64,000 bases of DNA from JBMDXB01 sp048594975. Its GTDB lineage: Bacteria; Acidobacteriota; Vicinamibacteria; Vicinamibacterales; 2-12-FULL-66-21. Location of the stretch: assembly GCA_048594975.1 (NCBI GenBank), contig JBMDXQ010000138.1:1-64000 (forward strand), read 5' to 3'. Both the position numbers and the translations under genes were made by a program. The notes beneath the pieces are model-generated. The model ran no database searches and was not told where the DNA came from. It saw only the letters and a list, made by a program, of their open reading frames with translations. Below, in pieces: positions 32,896 through 42,557 of the stretch (position 1 is the stretch's first letter; each line of letters starts with the position of its first letter).

Positions 32896-35800
32896 ATGAC
32901 GTGCAGGTTCGTCACCGTATTCCTTGTGGCGACCGCGCTGGCGACGAACGCGTTCGCCCAGGGCGGCACGACGACGACCATCGCGGGAACGGTCGTCGAT
33001 GCCGGCGGCGGGGTCGTCCCCGGCGCCGACGTTACCATCAGCCGCGCTGACATCAGCTTCAGCCAGTCAGCGACGAGCAACGAGCAGGGCCAGTTCTCGT
33101 TCCCGGGCATCCCGCCGGGCACCTACACCCTCAAGGTCACGCTCCAGGGCTTCAAGACGTTCGTCACCAACGACGTCGTCGTCACCTCGGGCGCCCCCGC
33201 CAACGTGAGCGTGAAGCTCGAGGTGGGCGGCCCGAGGAAACCGTGACCGTCTCGTCGACCTCGGAGATCATCCAGGCGCAGGCGCCGACCGTGTCGGCGA
33301 CGATCAACGCTCAGCAGATCCTGCAGCTGCCGCTCACCAGCCGCAGTGCGATGGACTTCGTCACCTTCCTGCCCGGCGTGACCACCGCCGGCGGCAACCG
33401 GCAGTCGCAGATCAGCGGGCTGCCGCGCGGGTTCATCAACATCACGCTCGACGGCGTGAACATCCAGGACAACACGCTGCGCACGACCGACGGCTTCTTC
33501 GCCATCGTCAGCCCGCGCCTCGACGCCATCGAGGAGGTGACGCTGACGGCCGCCGCCCAGGGCGCCGACAACGCCGGCCAGGGCGCGGTCAGCATCAAGT
33601 TCGTGACGCGCTCGGGGTCGAATCAGTTCACCGGCAGCGGCTACGAGTACTACCGGAGCGACAAGCTGAACGCCAACACCTGGTTCAACAACCGCAACGG
33701 CGTCGAGAAGGCAAAGCTGAAGCAGAACCAGTACGGCGTGCGCGTGGGCGGCCCGATTGTCATCCCGGGGCTGTTCGACGGACGCAACAAGGCGTTCTTC
33801 TTCGTCAACATGGAAGAACAGCGGCAGCCGAGCGACACGACGCGCGAACGCACGATCCTGAAGCCGTCGGCAATCGCCGGCAACTTCCGCTACGGCCCGA
33901 ACACGGTCAACGTGCTCCAGATGGCACGCGACGCCGGCCTCGACGCGAGCACCGATCCGGTCACGATCAAGCTGCTGAACGACATCCTCGCGTCGAGCGC
34001 GACCACCGGCAGCGTGCGCGACCGCGACGGCCTGAACCTCGACTTCTTCAACTTCAACGTGCCGGTGCAGTCGCTGCGCCGCTACCCGACGGTGCGCATC
34101 GACTACAACGTCACCGAGAGGCACCGGTTCAGCAGCGCGATGAACTACAACTACTTCACCGACTTCCCCGACACGCTGAACAACCGCGACGCGCAGTTCC
34201 CCGGGTTCCCGATCTCGGTCGGGCAGAGCTCGGAGCGGCTCGGGTGGAGCAACACGCTGCGTTCGACGATCACGCAGAACGTCGTGAACGAGGCGCGCGT
34301 CGGCTACAGCGGCGCTCCTGTCTTGTTCTCCACCGGGTTGAACAAGGGGATGTACACGGGATCGCTCGCGAACCAGGCGGGGTTCCACATCAATCTCAAC
34401 GATGGATCCAGGAATCCGGCGATCAACGTCGGCCAGGCGTTGACCAATGCCGGCACGGCCCCCGCCCCGCAGTCGCGAAACGCCACCAACCTCACGCTGG
34501 AGGACACACTGACCTGGCTCAAAGGCGCGCACAGCCTGAGCATGGGCGGATCGTGGAGCCGGTACAGCGTCTGGCTCAAGAACTCGGCGCTCGTTCCCAC
34601 CCTGAACCTGGGCGTGGTCACCGGGGATCCCGCCGAGGCCGTGTTCACGACGACCACGCTGCCGGGTGCCAACGCGACGCAAGTGAACAACGCGCGACAG
34701 TTGTTTGCGATCCTGACGGGGCGCGTGGCGAGCCTCGACGGAGACGTACGGCTGAGCGAGAGCACGAACGAGTACGAGTACATGGGGACCAGCATGCAGC
34801 GCGCACGGCTGCAGGAAGCCGGCCTGTTCGTGCAGGACGCCTGGCGCGTGCGGCCGACCTTCACGCTCAACCTCGGCCTGCGCTACGAGCTGCAGTTCCC
34901 GTTCTACGCCTTGAACGACGGGTATACGACGCCGACGCTTGCCGACCTGTGCGGCATCTCGGGCGTGAGCAACGGGAGCTGCAACCTGTTCCAGCCGGGC
35001 GTTCTCGGCGGCAAACCCATCCCGGAGTTCCAGCAGCTCACGCGCGGGACCTCGGCGTACAGCACGGACTACGACAACATCGCACCGAGTGTCGGCTTCG
35101 CCTGGACGCTGCAGCCGGTCAGCGGGGCGCTGCGCGCGCTGCTCAGCGACGAGTTCGTGCTGCGCGCCGGCTACACTCGGGCGTTCAACCGGCCGGGGAT
35201 GAACGACTTCACCGGCCAGTACGACGACAATCCTGGGCTCATCCTGGCCGGAACGCCCGACCGCAGCGTCAACAACGGCACGCTGAACGATGGTGCCGGG
35301 TTGCCCCTCCTTCTCCGGCAGACCGGGCGCCTGGGAGCGGCGCCGTTCCCGATGGCGCCGGCTTATCCGCTCACGGACCTGGTGACCGAAGACGTGACGA
35401 TGTTCGATCCGAGCCTCAAGGTCCCGTACGCAGACTCGTGGACCGCCGGCATCCAGCGCGCCCTGGGCCGCAACATGGCGCTCGAGGTACGCTACGTCGG
35501 CACGCGTTCGCGAGACAGCTGGCTCACGGTCAACTACAACGAGCGGAACATCTACGAGAACGGCTTCCTCGACGAGTTCCGCCGGGCGCAGGCGAACCTG
35601 CAGGCCAACGTGGCCGCCGGGCTCGCGAACCAGGGCTTCCGCTACCGCGGCCCCGGTACCGGCACCGTGCCGCTGCCGATCATCTACTCGTGGCTGGTCG
35701 GTCCCGGCGACCCGAACAACCCGGCCGGATACACCACGGATGATTTCGCCACCAACACGACGTTCCTGAACACGCTGGTCAGGTGGAACCCGAACCCGGT

Positions 35801-36752
35801 CAACTTCGTGAACGGGCTGCTGAACAACGCCACGTTCCGGTCCCGCGCCGCGGCCGCTGGAGTCACGCCGAACTTCTTCGTCGCCAACCCGGCCGCGCTC
35901 GGTGGGGCGGACCTCACGACGAACCGCGGCGCGACGAACTACCATTCGCTGCAGCTCGAACTGCGGCGACGCCTGTCGCAGGGCCTGCAGTTCATGGCCA
36001 ACTACTCGCTGAACAACATGCGGGCGGCCGAGCACTTCACGCTGCGGCGTCCCCTGCAGATGCGCCGCGACACCGGCGACCCCGGCGACATCACGCACGT
36101 GTTCAAGGCGGACATGGTCTACGACCTGCCGTTCGGGCGCGGGCGGCGGTTCGGCGGCAACGCCAACGGCTTCGTGCACCGGCTCATCGGCGACTGGTCG
36201 ATCGGCGGCACCGCCCGGGTGCAGACCGGCCGCCTCATCGATCTCGGCAACGTCCGGCTCGTCGGCATGACCGTCGAGGACGTCGAGGGCATGTTCCGGC
36301 TGCGGTTCGACGACGCGGGCCGCAAGGTGTGGATGCTGCCGCAGAACGTGATCGACGAAACCATCAAGGCGTTCAGCACCAGCCCCACGACCGCCAGCGG
36401 ATACGGGGCGCAGGGCGCCCCCTCAGGCCGCTACTTCGCGCCAGCGAACGGGCCGGACTGCGTCGAGATCGTCAACAACGTCAACAACGCCAACATCGGC
36501 GAGTGCGGCACCGGCTCGCTCGTGGTCACCGGCCCGCTCTTCCAGGTCTACGACGTCAGCCTGTCGAAGCGCGTGCCAGTGGTCGGCCGGACCAACGCGG
36601 AGTTCCGGGTCGAAGCGCTCAACGTGTTCAACCACGTGAACTACACCCCGGTCGGCGGGATCGGCAACACCCTGAGCAATTACGAAGTGACCAACCTGAA
36701 CGGCGCCAACACGTCACGCACCGTTCAGCTCGTGGTCAGGTTCAACTGGTAG
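32896..36752 (+). CDS. TonB-dependent outer-membrane receptor (Oar-like), split by a frameshift
   Basis: The first open frame (32896-33246, 116 aa) has a signal peptide (MTCRFVTVFLVATALATNAF) and a CarboxypepD_reg domain (TIAGTVVDAGGGVVPGADVT, FSFPGIPPGTYTLKVTLQGF). The second (33243-36752, 1169 aa) begins MTVSSTSEIIQAQAPTVSAT and holds the plug (TLDGVNIQDN) and the full beta-barrel, ending VQLVVRFNW with the C-terminal aromatic. The two are one protein in related receptors; adding one base near CCCGAGG (about 33231) restores the frame through ...GGPEETVTVSS. The stop and the GTG overlap as GTGA, but the barrel alone would lack a signal peptide. AGGAGG precedes the first ATG. The substrate is unknown. 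Confidence 0.85.
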
Positions 36753-36766
36753 GACTCATGACTCTC

Positions 36767-36853
36767 GTCAGTCGAAAGTCGATAGTCGAAAGTCAGAGTC
36801 AGAGTCGTAGTCAGAGTCGTGGTCAGAGGCAGAGTCGTAGTCAGAAGCACTAG
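36767..36853 (+). repeat. AGTCGAA/AGTCAG word array (family B), left arm
   Basis: GTCAGTCGAAAGTCGATAGT, then AGTCAGAGTCAGAGTCGTAG-type words fill the region directly after the receptor stop. The inverse arm lies beyond the terminator at 36928-37006. Confidence 0.8.
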
Positions 36854-36870
36854 CCAGACGGAGTGGCCGA

Positions 36871-36907
36871 AGAGGCCGGCGGGTTTGCCCGCCGGCCTCT
36901 TTCTTTT
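36871..36907 (+). terminator. Strong intrinsic terminator after the TonB-dependent receptor
   Basis: AGAGGCCGGCGGG (36871-36883) pairs perfectly with CCCGCCGGCCTCT (36888-36900) across a TTTG loop and is followed by TTCTTTT. Confidence 0.9.
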
Positions 36908-36927
36908 CCGGGCCCGGTCTCCGACGT

Positions 36928-37006
36928 ACGACTATCGACCGCCCCACCCCGACTCGACTTGCGACTTTGACGCTGCCTATCGACAGTCGACTGTCGACTC
37001 CCTCAT
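36928..37006 (-). repeat. AGTCGAA word array (family B), right arm
   Basis: The plus strand shows CGACTATCGACC, CGACTCGACTTGCGACTTTG and CTATCGACAGTCGACTGTCG, complementary to the words of the left arm. It ends at the stop of the PHP gene. Confidence 0.75.
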
Positions 37007-37986
37007 TTCAAGAAGAGAGGCTGAGTCCATCCCCGCAGTCCGTTGCTCTCCTCGACCCGGGCGCGGACGTAGGTTTCGCCGCCGGTCAAAGTGTAGCGGG
37101 CCGGGTTGTCGTGCGACGTGCTCAGCATGCGGCCGCCGTCGCCGATGAAGACGACGCGGTAGCGGCGGTTCTGCGCCGGCTGGGGCAGCTCCACGACCAG
37201 GGCGCCCGCCTCGCGGCGGACGTCCCGGATCTGCACGCCTGTGGAGGCATAGAAGTCCCCGGCGTTGAGCGCCGCGACGATGGCGTCGCGCGTCAGCGCC
37301 GCCGCCCGGACGGCGACCCACGCCCGCCCGGGGTTGGCGCGCTCGATCGTGAACTCCTCGCGGAAGTTGTGCGCGTCATCCACGGCGGCGCCGAAGACCC
37401 GCACGCCGCCGGTGAGCAGCTCGTCCCACATCTGCTCGGCTGAGGGCACCCGCCCGTCGCCCTGCGTGTTGACCAGTGGGTGGCCGCTGGCGATCTCGAG
37501 CAGGCCGACGCCCTTCAGCGGCTTCATCTCCGCGGCGGTCAACGCCCAGACAAAGTTGGGGTGGTTGATGAGCGACACGCCGCCCTGCTGTCGCACCGCG
37601 TCGAGACTCGCCTGCAGCAGTGCCGTCACCGAGTCCCCCGCCTGTTTCGGAATCGCCTTCGCGATCCCGATCGCGTTGACGTGGACCACCTTGTCGTTGG
37701 TGATCTCCTCGCCGCCGATCAGCAGGAAGTTGTCGCCGGGGTTGGTGTCGAACGGCGCGGGGTCGGTGAAGGTGTTGTGATCGGTGATGACGAGGAACTG
37801 GTAGCCGTTCCGCTTGTACCAGGCCACGACGTCGTATGGCGGCGAGTCGCCGTCGGAGTTGATCGTGTGCGTGTGCAAGTTGCCGCGGTACCAGCGCGGC
37901 CCGGGTGCCTGGGCGCTGGGGACGACGGCTGACGTCGCAGCGATCGCCGAGGCGATGAGAACGGGGCGAATCAGGTGAGCTTTCAT
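37003..37986 (-). CDS. Secreted PHP-domain phosphoesterase-like protein
   Basis: The product has 327 residues with a signal peptide (MKAHLIRPVLIASAIAATSA, cleavage near AQA). PHP metal-binding motifs follow: NLHTHTINSDG (H38, H40, D45), ITDHN (D69, H70), and further histidines in INHPNFV and AVDDAHNF. PHP proteins hydrolyse phosphoesters with two or three metals. A secreted form suggests periplasmic substrates; which one is unknown. The start at 37986 is preferred to 38022 because the upstream residues are translated from AGTCGAC words. Shine-Dalgarno is weak. Confidence 0.82.
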   Translation of the reverse strand: MKAHLIRPVLIASAIAATSAVVPSAQAPGPRWYRGNLHTHTINSDGDSPPYDVVAWYKRNGYQFLVITDHNTFTDPAPFDTNPGDNFLLIGGEEITNDKVVHVNAIGIAKAIPKQAGDSVTALLQASLDAVRQQGGVSLINHPNFVWALTAAEMKPLKGVGLLEIASGHPLVNTQGDGRVPSAEQMWDELLTGGVRVFGAAVDDAHNFREEFTIERANPGRAWVAVRAAALTRDAIVAALNAGDFYASTGVQIRDVRREAGALVVELPQPAQNRRYRVVFIGDGGRMLSTSHDNPARYTLTGGETYVRARVEESNGLRGWTQPLFLK

Positions 37987-37989
37987 TCT

Positions 37990-38012
37990 TGAGGAAGTCG
38001 ACTTTCGACTGA
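37990..38012 (-). repeat. Short AGTCGAAAGTCGA word unit (family B)
   Basis: GAGGAAGTCGACTTTCGACT in the spacer between the ParB-like gene and the PHP gene is a minimal copy (AGTCGAAAGTCGACTTC on the minus strand). Confidence 0.55.
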
Positions 38013-38018
38013 CCGCCG

Positions 38019-38975
38019 TCACTCCTCGTCATCCGGCGGACCGCCGCCGGCACGGACGACGTCTTCCTGGCGCACCTTGTCCACGTTGAACTTCCCCGCC
38101 GCCTTCTTCATGCGCTCCATCACGTCGTCGAAATCGAACTCCGTCGACTTCGAGAACCGGATCGGGTTGATCCGCGCGACCACGAACGATCGCAGATAGG
38201 GACTCGTCAGGCCGCGCGCCTTCAGCGTCTCGACGATGCGGGCGACGTCGTCGTCGATGGCGAGTACCTTCGCGGCGCGGCGTTCGCGCTCGGCGACCGC
38301 ACGCGGCAGCCGGTCGTCGAGGAACTCGTCGATGCGGCGCAGCACCGACTGGTAGGCGCCGCCGCTCAACCGCGGGCGCTTCTCGTAGGCCGCGCCCAGG
38401 GTGAGAAACGCCGGCTGGTCGAACTCGAAGGCGAACGCGGATTCCTGCCGGTCCGGCACCTGCTCGGCGAGCGCGCGCGCCATCCGGATGGTCTCGAGCG
38501 ACTTCTCCTTCAGGTTGTGCGCCTTCTCGGTGTTCAGCGCCAGGATCTTGAAGGCGACCTCCGGGTCGGGAACGATGAGCGCGACGATCGTCTGTCCGCC
38601 GAGCTTGCGGAGGGCCTGCAGCCGGTGGTTGCCGTTCGGCGTCCAGTAGCGGTCGTCATGACGGATGGCGACGATCGGGTCGAGAAACCGGCCGAGCGTC
38701 TCGATGACGTTCATCAGCCGCTTGACGTGCGCGTCGGAGGGATCGCGTTGGTAGGGCGTCGGCTCGACGCGGTCAATCGGCAGCGCCGCGAAGACGACCG
38801 GACTGCCGCCGAACGGCTCGCGATAGCTGGCCAGGACCGCGCCGCCGTCGGCATCGACCGCCGCGGCCAGCCGCTCCGCCGCCGCGTCGCGGACGGTCCT
38901 CGTTTCCGCGACGGCAAGGCCCACCGACTTGGCGGCGACCTTCTTGCGGCGCTTCACCGGCTTCTTCTTAGGCAT
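38019..38975 (-). CDS. ParB/Srx nuclease-fold domain protein without ParA partner
   Basis: The 318-residue protein has a Lys/Arg-rich start (MPKKKPVKRRKKVAAK) and a ParB-like N-terminal fold at about 60-150: RVEPTPYQRDPSDAHVKRLM, DPIVAIRHDDRYWTPNGNHR, LQALRKLGGQTIVALIVPD. The GNHR motif replaces G-E-R/H-R of ParB. No obvious helix-turn-helix follows; the remainder is helical and acidic. No parA or parS is nearby, so a segregation role is unlikely. The start at 38975 is chosen because the 17 preceding residues come from the family-A array. Confidence 0.75.
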   Translation of the reverse strand: MPKKKPVKRRKKVAAKSVGLAVAETRTVRDAAAERLAAAVDADGGAVLASYREPFGGSPVVFAALPIDRVEPTPYQRDPSDAHVKRLMNVIETLGRFLDPIVAIRHDDRYWTPNGNHRLQALRKLGGQTIVALIVPDPEVAFKILALNTEKAHNLKEKSLETIRMARALAEQVPDRQESAFAFEFDQPAFLTLGAAYEKRPRLSGGAYQSVLRRIDEFLDDRLPRAVAERERRAAKVLAIDDDVARIVETLKARGLTSPYLRSFVVARINPIRFSKSTEFDFDDVMERMKKAAGKFNVDKVRQEDVVRAGGGPPDDEE

Positions 38976-38992
38976 CGTTCCGGTCAAGGCAG

Positions 38993-39022
38993 TCGGCATT
39001 CGGCATTCAGCATTCAGCATTG
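38993..39022 (-). repeat. GAATGC word array (family A), half copy
   Basis: Words CGGCATTCGGCATTCAGCAT, TCAGCATTGTCA lie between the tricorn-type stop and the ParB-like gene. Only one arm is visible. Confidence 0.7.
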
Positions 39023-42000
39023 TCATTTGTCATCCGTGATGGACGAGGATCCAGCCTTGAGCTGCGCGAGCAGCTCCCTGACCGCCGCCTCGAGCTGGCT
39101 GTCCTTGCCGAGCAGGCTCTCGCCGATGGGCCGCGTGACCGGCACGTCCACCGGGCGCGGGTTCAGCTCCATGTTCCGGCCGTCGAGCGTCGTGATGCGC
39201 ACGGCGGGCATGCGCATGACCGACCCGTCGACGAGCGTCTGGCTGCCGGTGTAGATGATCCAGCCCGAGGTCGGCTCGCCCACCACCTTGCCCAGCTTGA
39301 GCGTCCGGTAGCCTTCGGTGAAATCCTCCGCATCGGACAGCGAGTGCTGGTTGGCGACGAGAATCGTCGGGAGCTCGAGCGCGCGCTGCCCGAGCACCGA
39401 GCGCGCCGGCGCCGTCGGCAGGCCGCGCGGCGTCATCAGCAGGTAGCCGCGCCGCGCGAGCACGTCAATCGCGTAGACGTTGACGAAGCCGCCGTTGTTG
39501 TTGCGGACGTCGATCACGACGCCTTCCTTCACGCGGTTGTCGGCGTCGAGGTCGAGATACAGGCGCCGCAGCGACGCCTCGGACATATCGGACATGTGGG
39601 CGTAGCCGAGCCGGCCGCCGCTGATCTTCTCGACATAGGCGCGGTTCCACTCCACCCATTCGCGATACACCAGGTTCTTCTCGGTCGCCTGGTTGACCGG
39701 ACGGACGATCACCTCGCGGCTCTTCGACCCGTCCGCTGCCGACACGGTCAGCGCCGTGCGCCGGTTGACGGAGTGCGAGAGCATCTCGTCGAGGTTCCGC
39801 TCGGCGGCGACGGGCGTGCCGTCGACGGCGGTGACGTAGTCGCCGCGCGCGATCTCGCGCGTGATCGCGGCCGGCCCGAGCGGGATCACGTCGGTCACCT
39901 TGAGCCTGGCAGCGCGCTCGTATTCGGCGCGATCGAACCGCAGGCCGAGGCGGCCGGCCGACGGCCCTTCGCCGCCGCGGCCCCCGCGGCCGCCGCCGGC
40001 GCTGACGCCGAGGTGCGACGCGTTCAGCTCGCCCACCATCAGGTTGAGCAGCCGGCGCATCTCGTCGCGGCTCTGCGCGCCTGCAAGCCGCGGCGCGTAC
40101 TGCTCGTGAACCGCGTCCCAGTTCACGCCGTGGAACTTCTCGTCGTAGAAGCCGTCGCGCAGGTAGGTCCACGCCTGGCGGAACACCTCCATCTTCTCCG
40201 TCGAGAAGTCCACGTCCAGCTCCGCTGTGATCGACACGGACCGCGCCTGACGCGTCTCGACCGGAATCACCGAGAGGCGGCCCTGTTCGAGGTAGTACAC
40301 CTCGCGGCCGTCCGGCGTGAACTGCGCGTCAGCCTTCGGTCCGGCGGTCGACGTCAGCTGGCGCGCGACCGCGGGCTCGCGCGACAGCTCGTCGAGCGAA
40401 TACAGATAGAGGTTCTGCTGGCCGGCGGCGGTCGCGGTCAGGAGCAGCGACGTGCCGTCCGGGCTGATCGTCTGCGACAGCACGTCCACGCCGACCGGCA
40501 GGATGCTCACGCGCCGCCGGATGTCCTCGAAGACGATCTCCACCGGCTTCGACGGATCGCGCGGCGGCGGTGGCGGCTCGGCGGTCTTCTCGCCCGACGG
40601 CGCGCGCGGCTTCTCCTTCTCTTCGCGAAACAGCTCGCGGAAGCGATCCTCGCGGAACCGCGGCGTGCGCAGGATGAGATCCACGCGGACCGCCTGGCTC
40701 TCCTCGGTGCGCTGACTCGTGTTGAACACGATGAAGGTGCCGTCCGGGCTCCAGGAGAGGTTGTTCGTGTTCCCGTTGGGGAGCGACGTTAGCGCCCGTG
40801 CCTCGCCACCTGCGGCGGGAACCGCGTAGACGTTGCGGAAGGACTTTCCCGAGAGTGCCAGGTACGCGATCCATCGGTTGTCCGGCGACCACGCCACCGA
40901 ACGGCGCGGCATGCCGATAAACGGCGCCCCGATCTGCCCGCTGGCGACGAGGCGGTCCTGCTTCGACGCGAGATCGACGACGCGCAGTTCCTTGCCGTCG
41001 CGCACGAACGCTACCGATTTGCCGTCCGGCGACACCTGCGGCGCGCTGTCGCCGGCGGCGCCCTGCGTCAGCTGCGTTTCGGTGTTGCCGGTGAAATCGA
41101 ACTGGAACAGGTGCGGCACGCCGTCGCGCTCCGACTGGTAGACGATCCGGCGGCTGTCGGGCGTCCAGTCGATCTGCGCTTCGCGCGCCACCGTGCGGGT
41201 CACGCGCACCGCATCGCCGCCGTCGCGCGCGGGCGCCGCCCAGATCTCGCCCCGTACGGCAAACGCGACCTTGCGCCCGTCCGGCGACAGGGCGAGGTCG
41301 CTGAAGCCGGTGGTGAGCGTGACGTGCTCGATCGCCGGCGAGGACGCGGCGCCGCGGCGCGTGATTGGGACCTTGGCCGCCTGCCCGCTCGCCGTGTCGA
41401 GCTTCCACACCTCGAAGTCGCGCTCGAAGACGATCGTGCGCGCGTCGTTCGAGATGGTCGGCCACAGCACGCGGCCGTCCTCGAACCGCGTCACCTGCCG
41501 CGCCGGGCCGCCCGGCGTAATCGTCCAGATGTTCTGCGCGCCGCTGCGGTCGGACATGAAGTAGAGGGTCTTTCCGTCGGCACTCCACATCGGCCAACCC
41601 TGCCGCGCGCCGCGCTCGGTCAGCCGCTCGTACCTCGGCGTCGGGCCGTCGTGCAGGAGCCAGAGCTCGGACTCGTCGAGGTGCGAATGGCCCTTCCGCC
41701 ACCACTGGGCGGCGCTGTTGCCGCGCGCCGCGAACGCCACGCGGCCGCCCTCGGGCGACGGGGCCGCGAAGAACTCGCTGGTGTAGCGGTCGGCGCTTAC
41801 CGGCATCGGCGTCCCGCCGTCGCCGCGGACCCGGAACAGGTCGTTCATGCCGGAGATGTCGTGCCCCGAGGTGGAGAAGTAGAGCCAGCGGCCGTCGCGG
41901 GACCACGCGTCGAGCCGATCCACGCCGTCGCCGAAGGTGATCTGCTTCAGCGCGCCGCTGGCCAGCGTCAGGACGTAGATGTCACCGTCGCCGCTCCGCT

Positions 42001-42286
42001 CCGAGACGAACGCGAGCCGAGTGCCGTCGGGCGAGTAGAGCGGACGCGATTCGTTCGCCTCGTGCGAGACGAGCAGCCGCGCCTCGCCGCCGGCGGCCTG
42101 GACGGTCCAGATGTCGCCGCCGGAGACGACGGCGATCTCCCTGCCATCCGGCGAGATGCTCGGTTCGGCGAAGGACGGCAACGGGTCGGACGCGGCCGCA
42201 CGCGGAGTCTGAGTGGCGACGGGAACGACGGCGGAGGCGGCCAGAACGAGGCCCGCGACGGTCAGGACAGGCCGAGACAAGGACAT
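39023..42286 (-). CDS. Tricorn-type S41 protease, secreted
   Basis: The product is 1087 residues: signal peptide (1 to about 24), a six/seven-bladed WD40/TolB-like propeller pair (about 30-640, repeats such as PSISPDGREIAVVSGGDIW and YSPDGTRLAFVSERSGDGDI), a C1 helical domain (FRQAWTYLRDGFYDEKFHGV), a PDZ domain (SAGGGRGGRG... AITREIARGDYVTAVDG), and an S41 C2 domain. Catalytic candidates are ASHLG (Ser-His pair), NQHSLSDAEDF (nucleophilic Ser, with Asp in place of the usual Glu two after it) and VGEPTSGWI (Glu). It degrades peptides in the periplasm, most likely as an oligomer. It begins 271 bp after the sulfatase stop. The start ATG at 42286 gives the signal peptide directly. Confidence 0.9.
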   Translation of the reverse strand: MSLSRPVLTVAGLVLAASAVVPVATQTPRAAASDPLPSFAEPSISPDGREIAVVSGGDIWTVQAAGGEARLLVSHEANESRPLYSPDGTRLAFVSERSGDGDIYVLTLASGALKQITFGDGVDRLDAWSRDGRWLYFSTSGHDISGMNDLFRVRGDGGTPMPVSADRYTSEFFAAPSPEGGRVAFAARGNSAAQWWRKGHSHLDESELWLLHDGPTPRYERLTERGARQGWPMWSADGKTLYFMSDRSGAQNIWTITPGGPARQVTRFEDGRVLWPTISNDARTIVFERDFEVWKLDTASGQAAKVPITRRGAASSPAIEHVTLTTGFSDLALSPDGRKVAFAVRGEIWAAPARDGGDAVRVTRTVAREAQIDWTPDSRRIVYQSERDGVPHLFQFDFTGNTETQLTQGAAGDSAPQVSPDGKSVAFVRDGKELRVVDLASKQDRLVASGQIGAPFIGMPRRSVAWSPDNRWIAYLALSGKSFRNVYAVPAAGGEARALTSLPNGNTNNLSWSPDGTFIVFNTSQRTEESQAVRVDLILRTPRFREDRFRELFREEKEKPRAPSGEKTAEPPPPPRDPSKPVEIVFEDIRRRVSILPVGVDVLSQTISPDGTSLLLTATAAGQQNLYLYSLDELSREPAVARQLTSTAGPKADAQFTPDGREVYYLEQGRLSVIPVETRQARSVSITAELDVDFSTEKMEVFRQAWTYLRDGFYDEKFHGVNWDAVHEQYAPRLAGAQSRDEMRRLLNLMVGELNASHLGVSAGGGRGGRGGEGPSAGRLGLRFDRAEYERAARLKVTDVIPLGPAAITREIARGDYVTAVDGTPVAAERNLDEMLSHSVNRRTALTVSAADGSKSREVIVRPVNQATEKNLVYREWVEWNRAYVEKISGGRLGYAHMSDMSEASLRRLYLDLDADNRVKEGVVIDVRNNNGGFVNVYAIDVLARRGYLLMTPRGLPTAPARSVLGQRALELPTILVANQHSLSDAEDFTEGYRTLKLGKVVGEPTSGWIIYTGSQTLVDGSVMRMPAVRITTLDGRNMELNPRPVDVPVTRPIGESLLGKDSQLEAAVRELLAQLKAGSSSITDDK

Positions 42287-42448
42287 GAGTGGCTCCGCGG
42301 TGAAAGGCAGAATGCATCCTAGCACTTCGGGGCACGCTTCACGGACAGGCTGAACACTCGCCACGGACCGCTTCGCCGGACCACGACCGGACGACGACAC
42401 CACCCTTGGCTGCGCCGCGGCACGAATCCACGGTCGCTCCAGCGTACG

Positions 42449-42478
42449 GCACGAAGGTCACGAAGGCGCGAAGGACTT
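42449..42478 (-). repeat. CACGAAGG word repeat (family G) upstream of the tricorn-type gene
   Basis: GGCACGAAGGTCACGAAGGC followed by GCGAAGGAC is a run of ACGAAGG words (period 9). It is related to the CACGGAGG arrays at 45755 and 49597. The rest of the 42287-42557 gap shows nothing recognisable. Confidence 0.6.
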
Positions 42479-42557
42479 CTCGTCGTCGTCTGGTCGTGGC
42501 GCGCTCCGCACGCGCCGGCCGTGACATGCGGGAGCAGCGTGACAGTGCGCCAGGGCG

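Noticed and set aside
33225..33250. Programmed ribosomal frameshift in the TonB-dependent receptor
   Set aside because: No slippery heptamer of the X-XXY-YYZ type and no clear downstream structure at the junction; a one-base indel explains it better.
33123..36179. A 1018-codon open frame antisense to the TonB-dependent receptor
   Set aside because: It is a GC-rich shadow frame with Arg/Val/Ala-biased composition and no domain; the plus-strand receptor is clearly real.
38976..39026. N-terminal extension of the ParB-like protein (and similar extensions of rpsG, rplW, rplC, rpoA)
   Set aside because: The extra residues are translations of the spacer region, mostly word-repeat arrays (for example NAEC-R-M-P / FSIRHSA patterns) and do not belong to the proteins.
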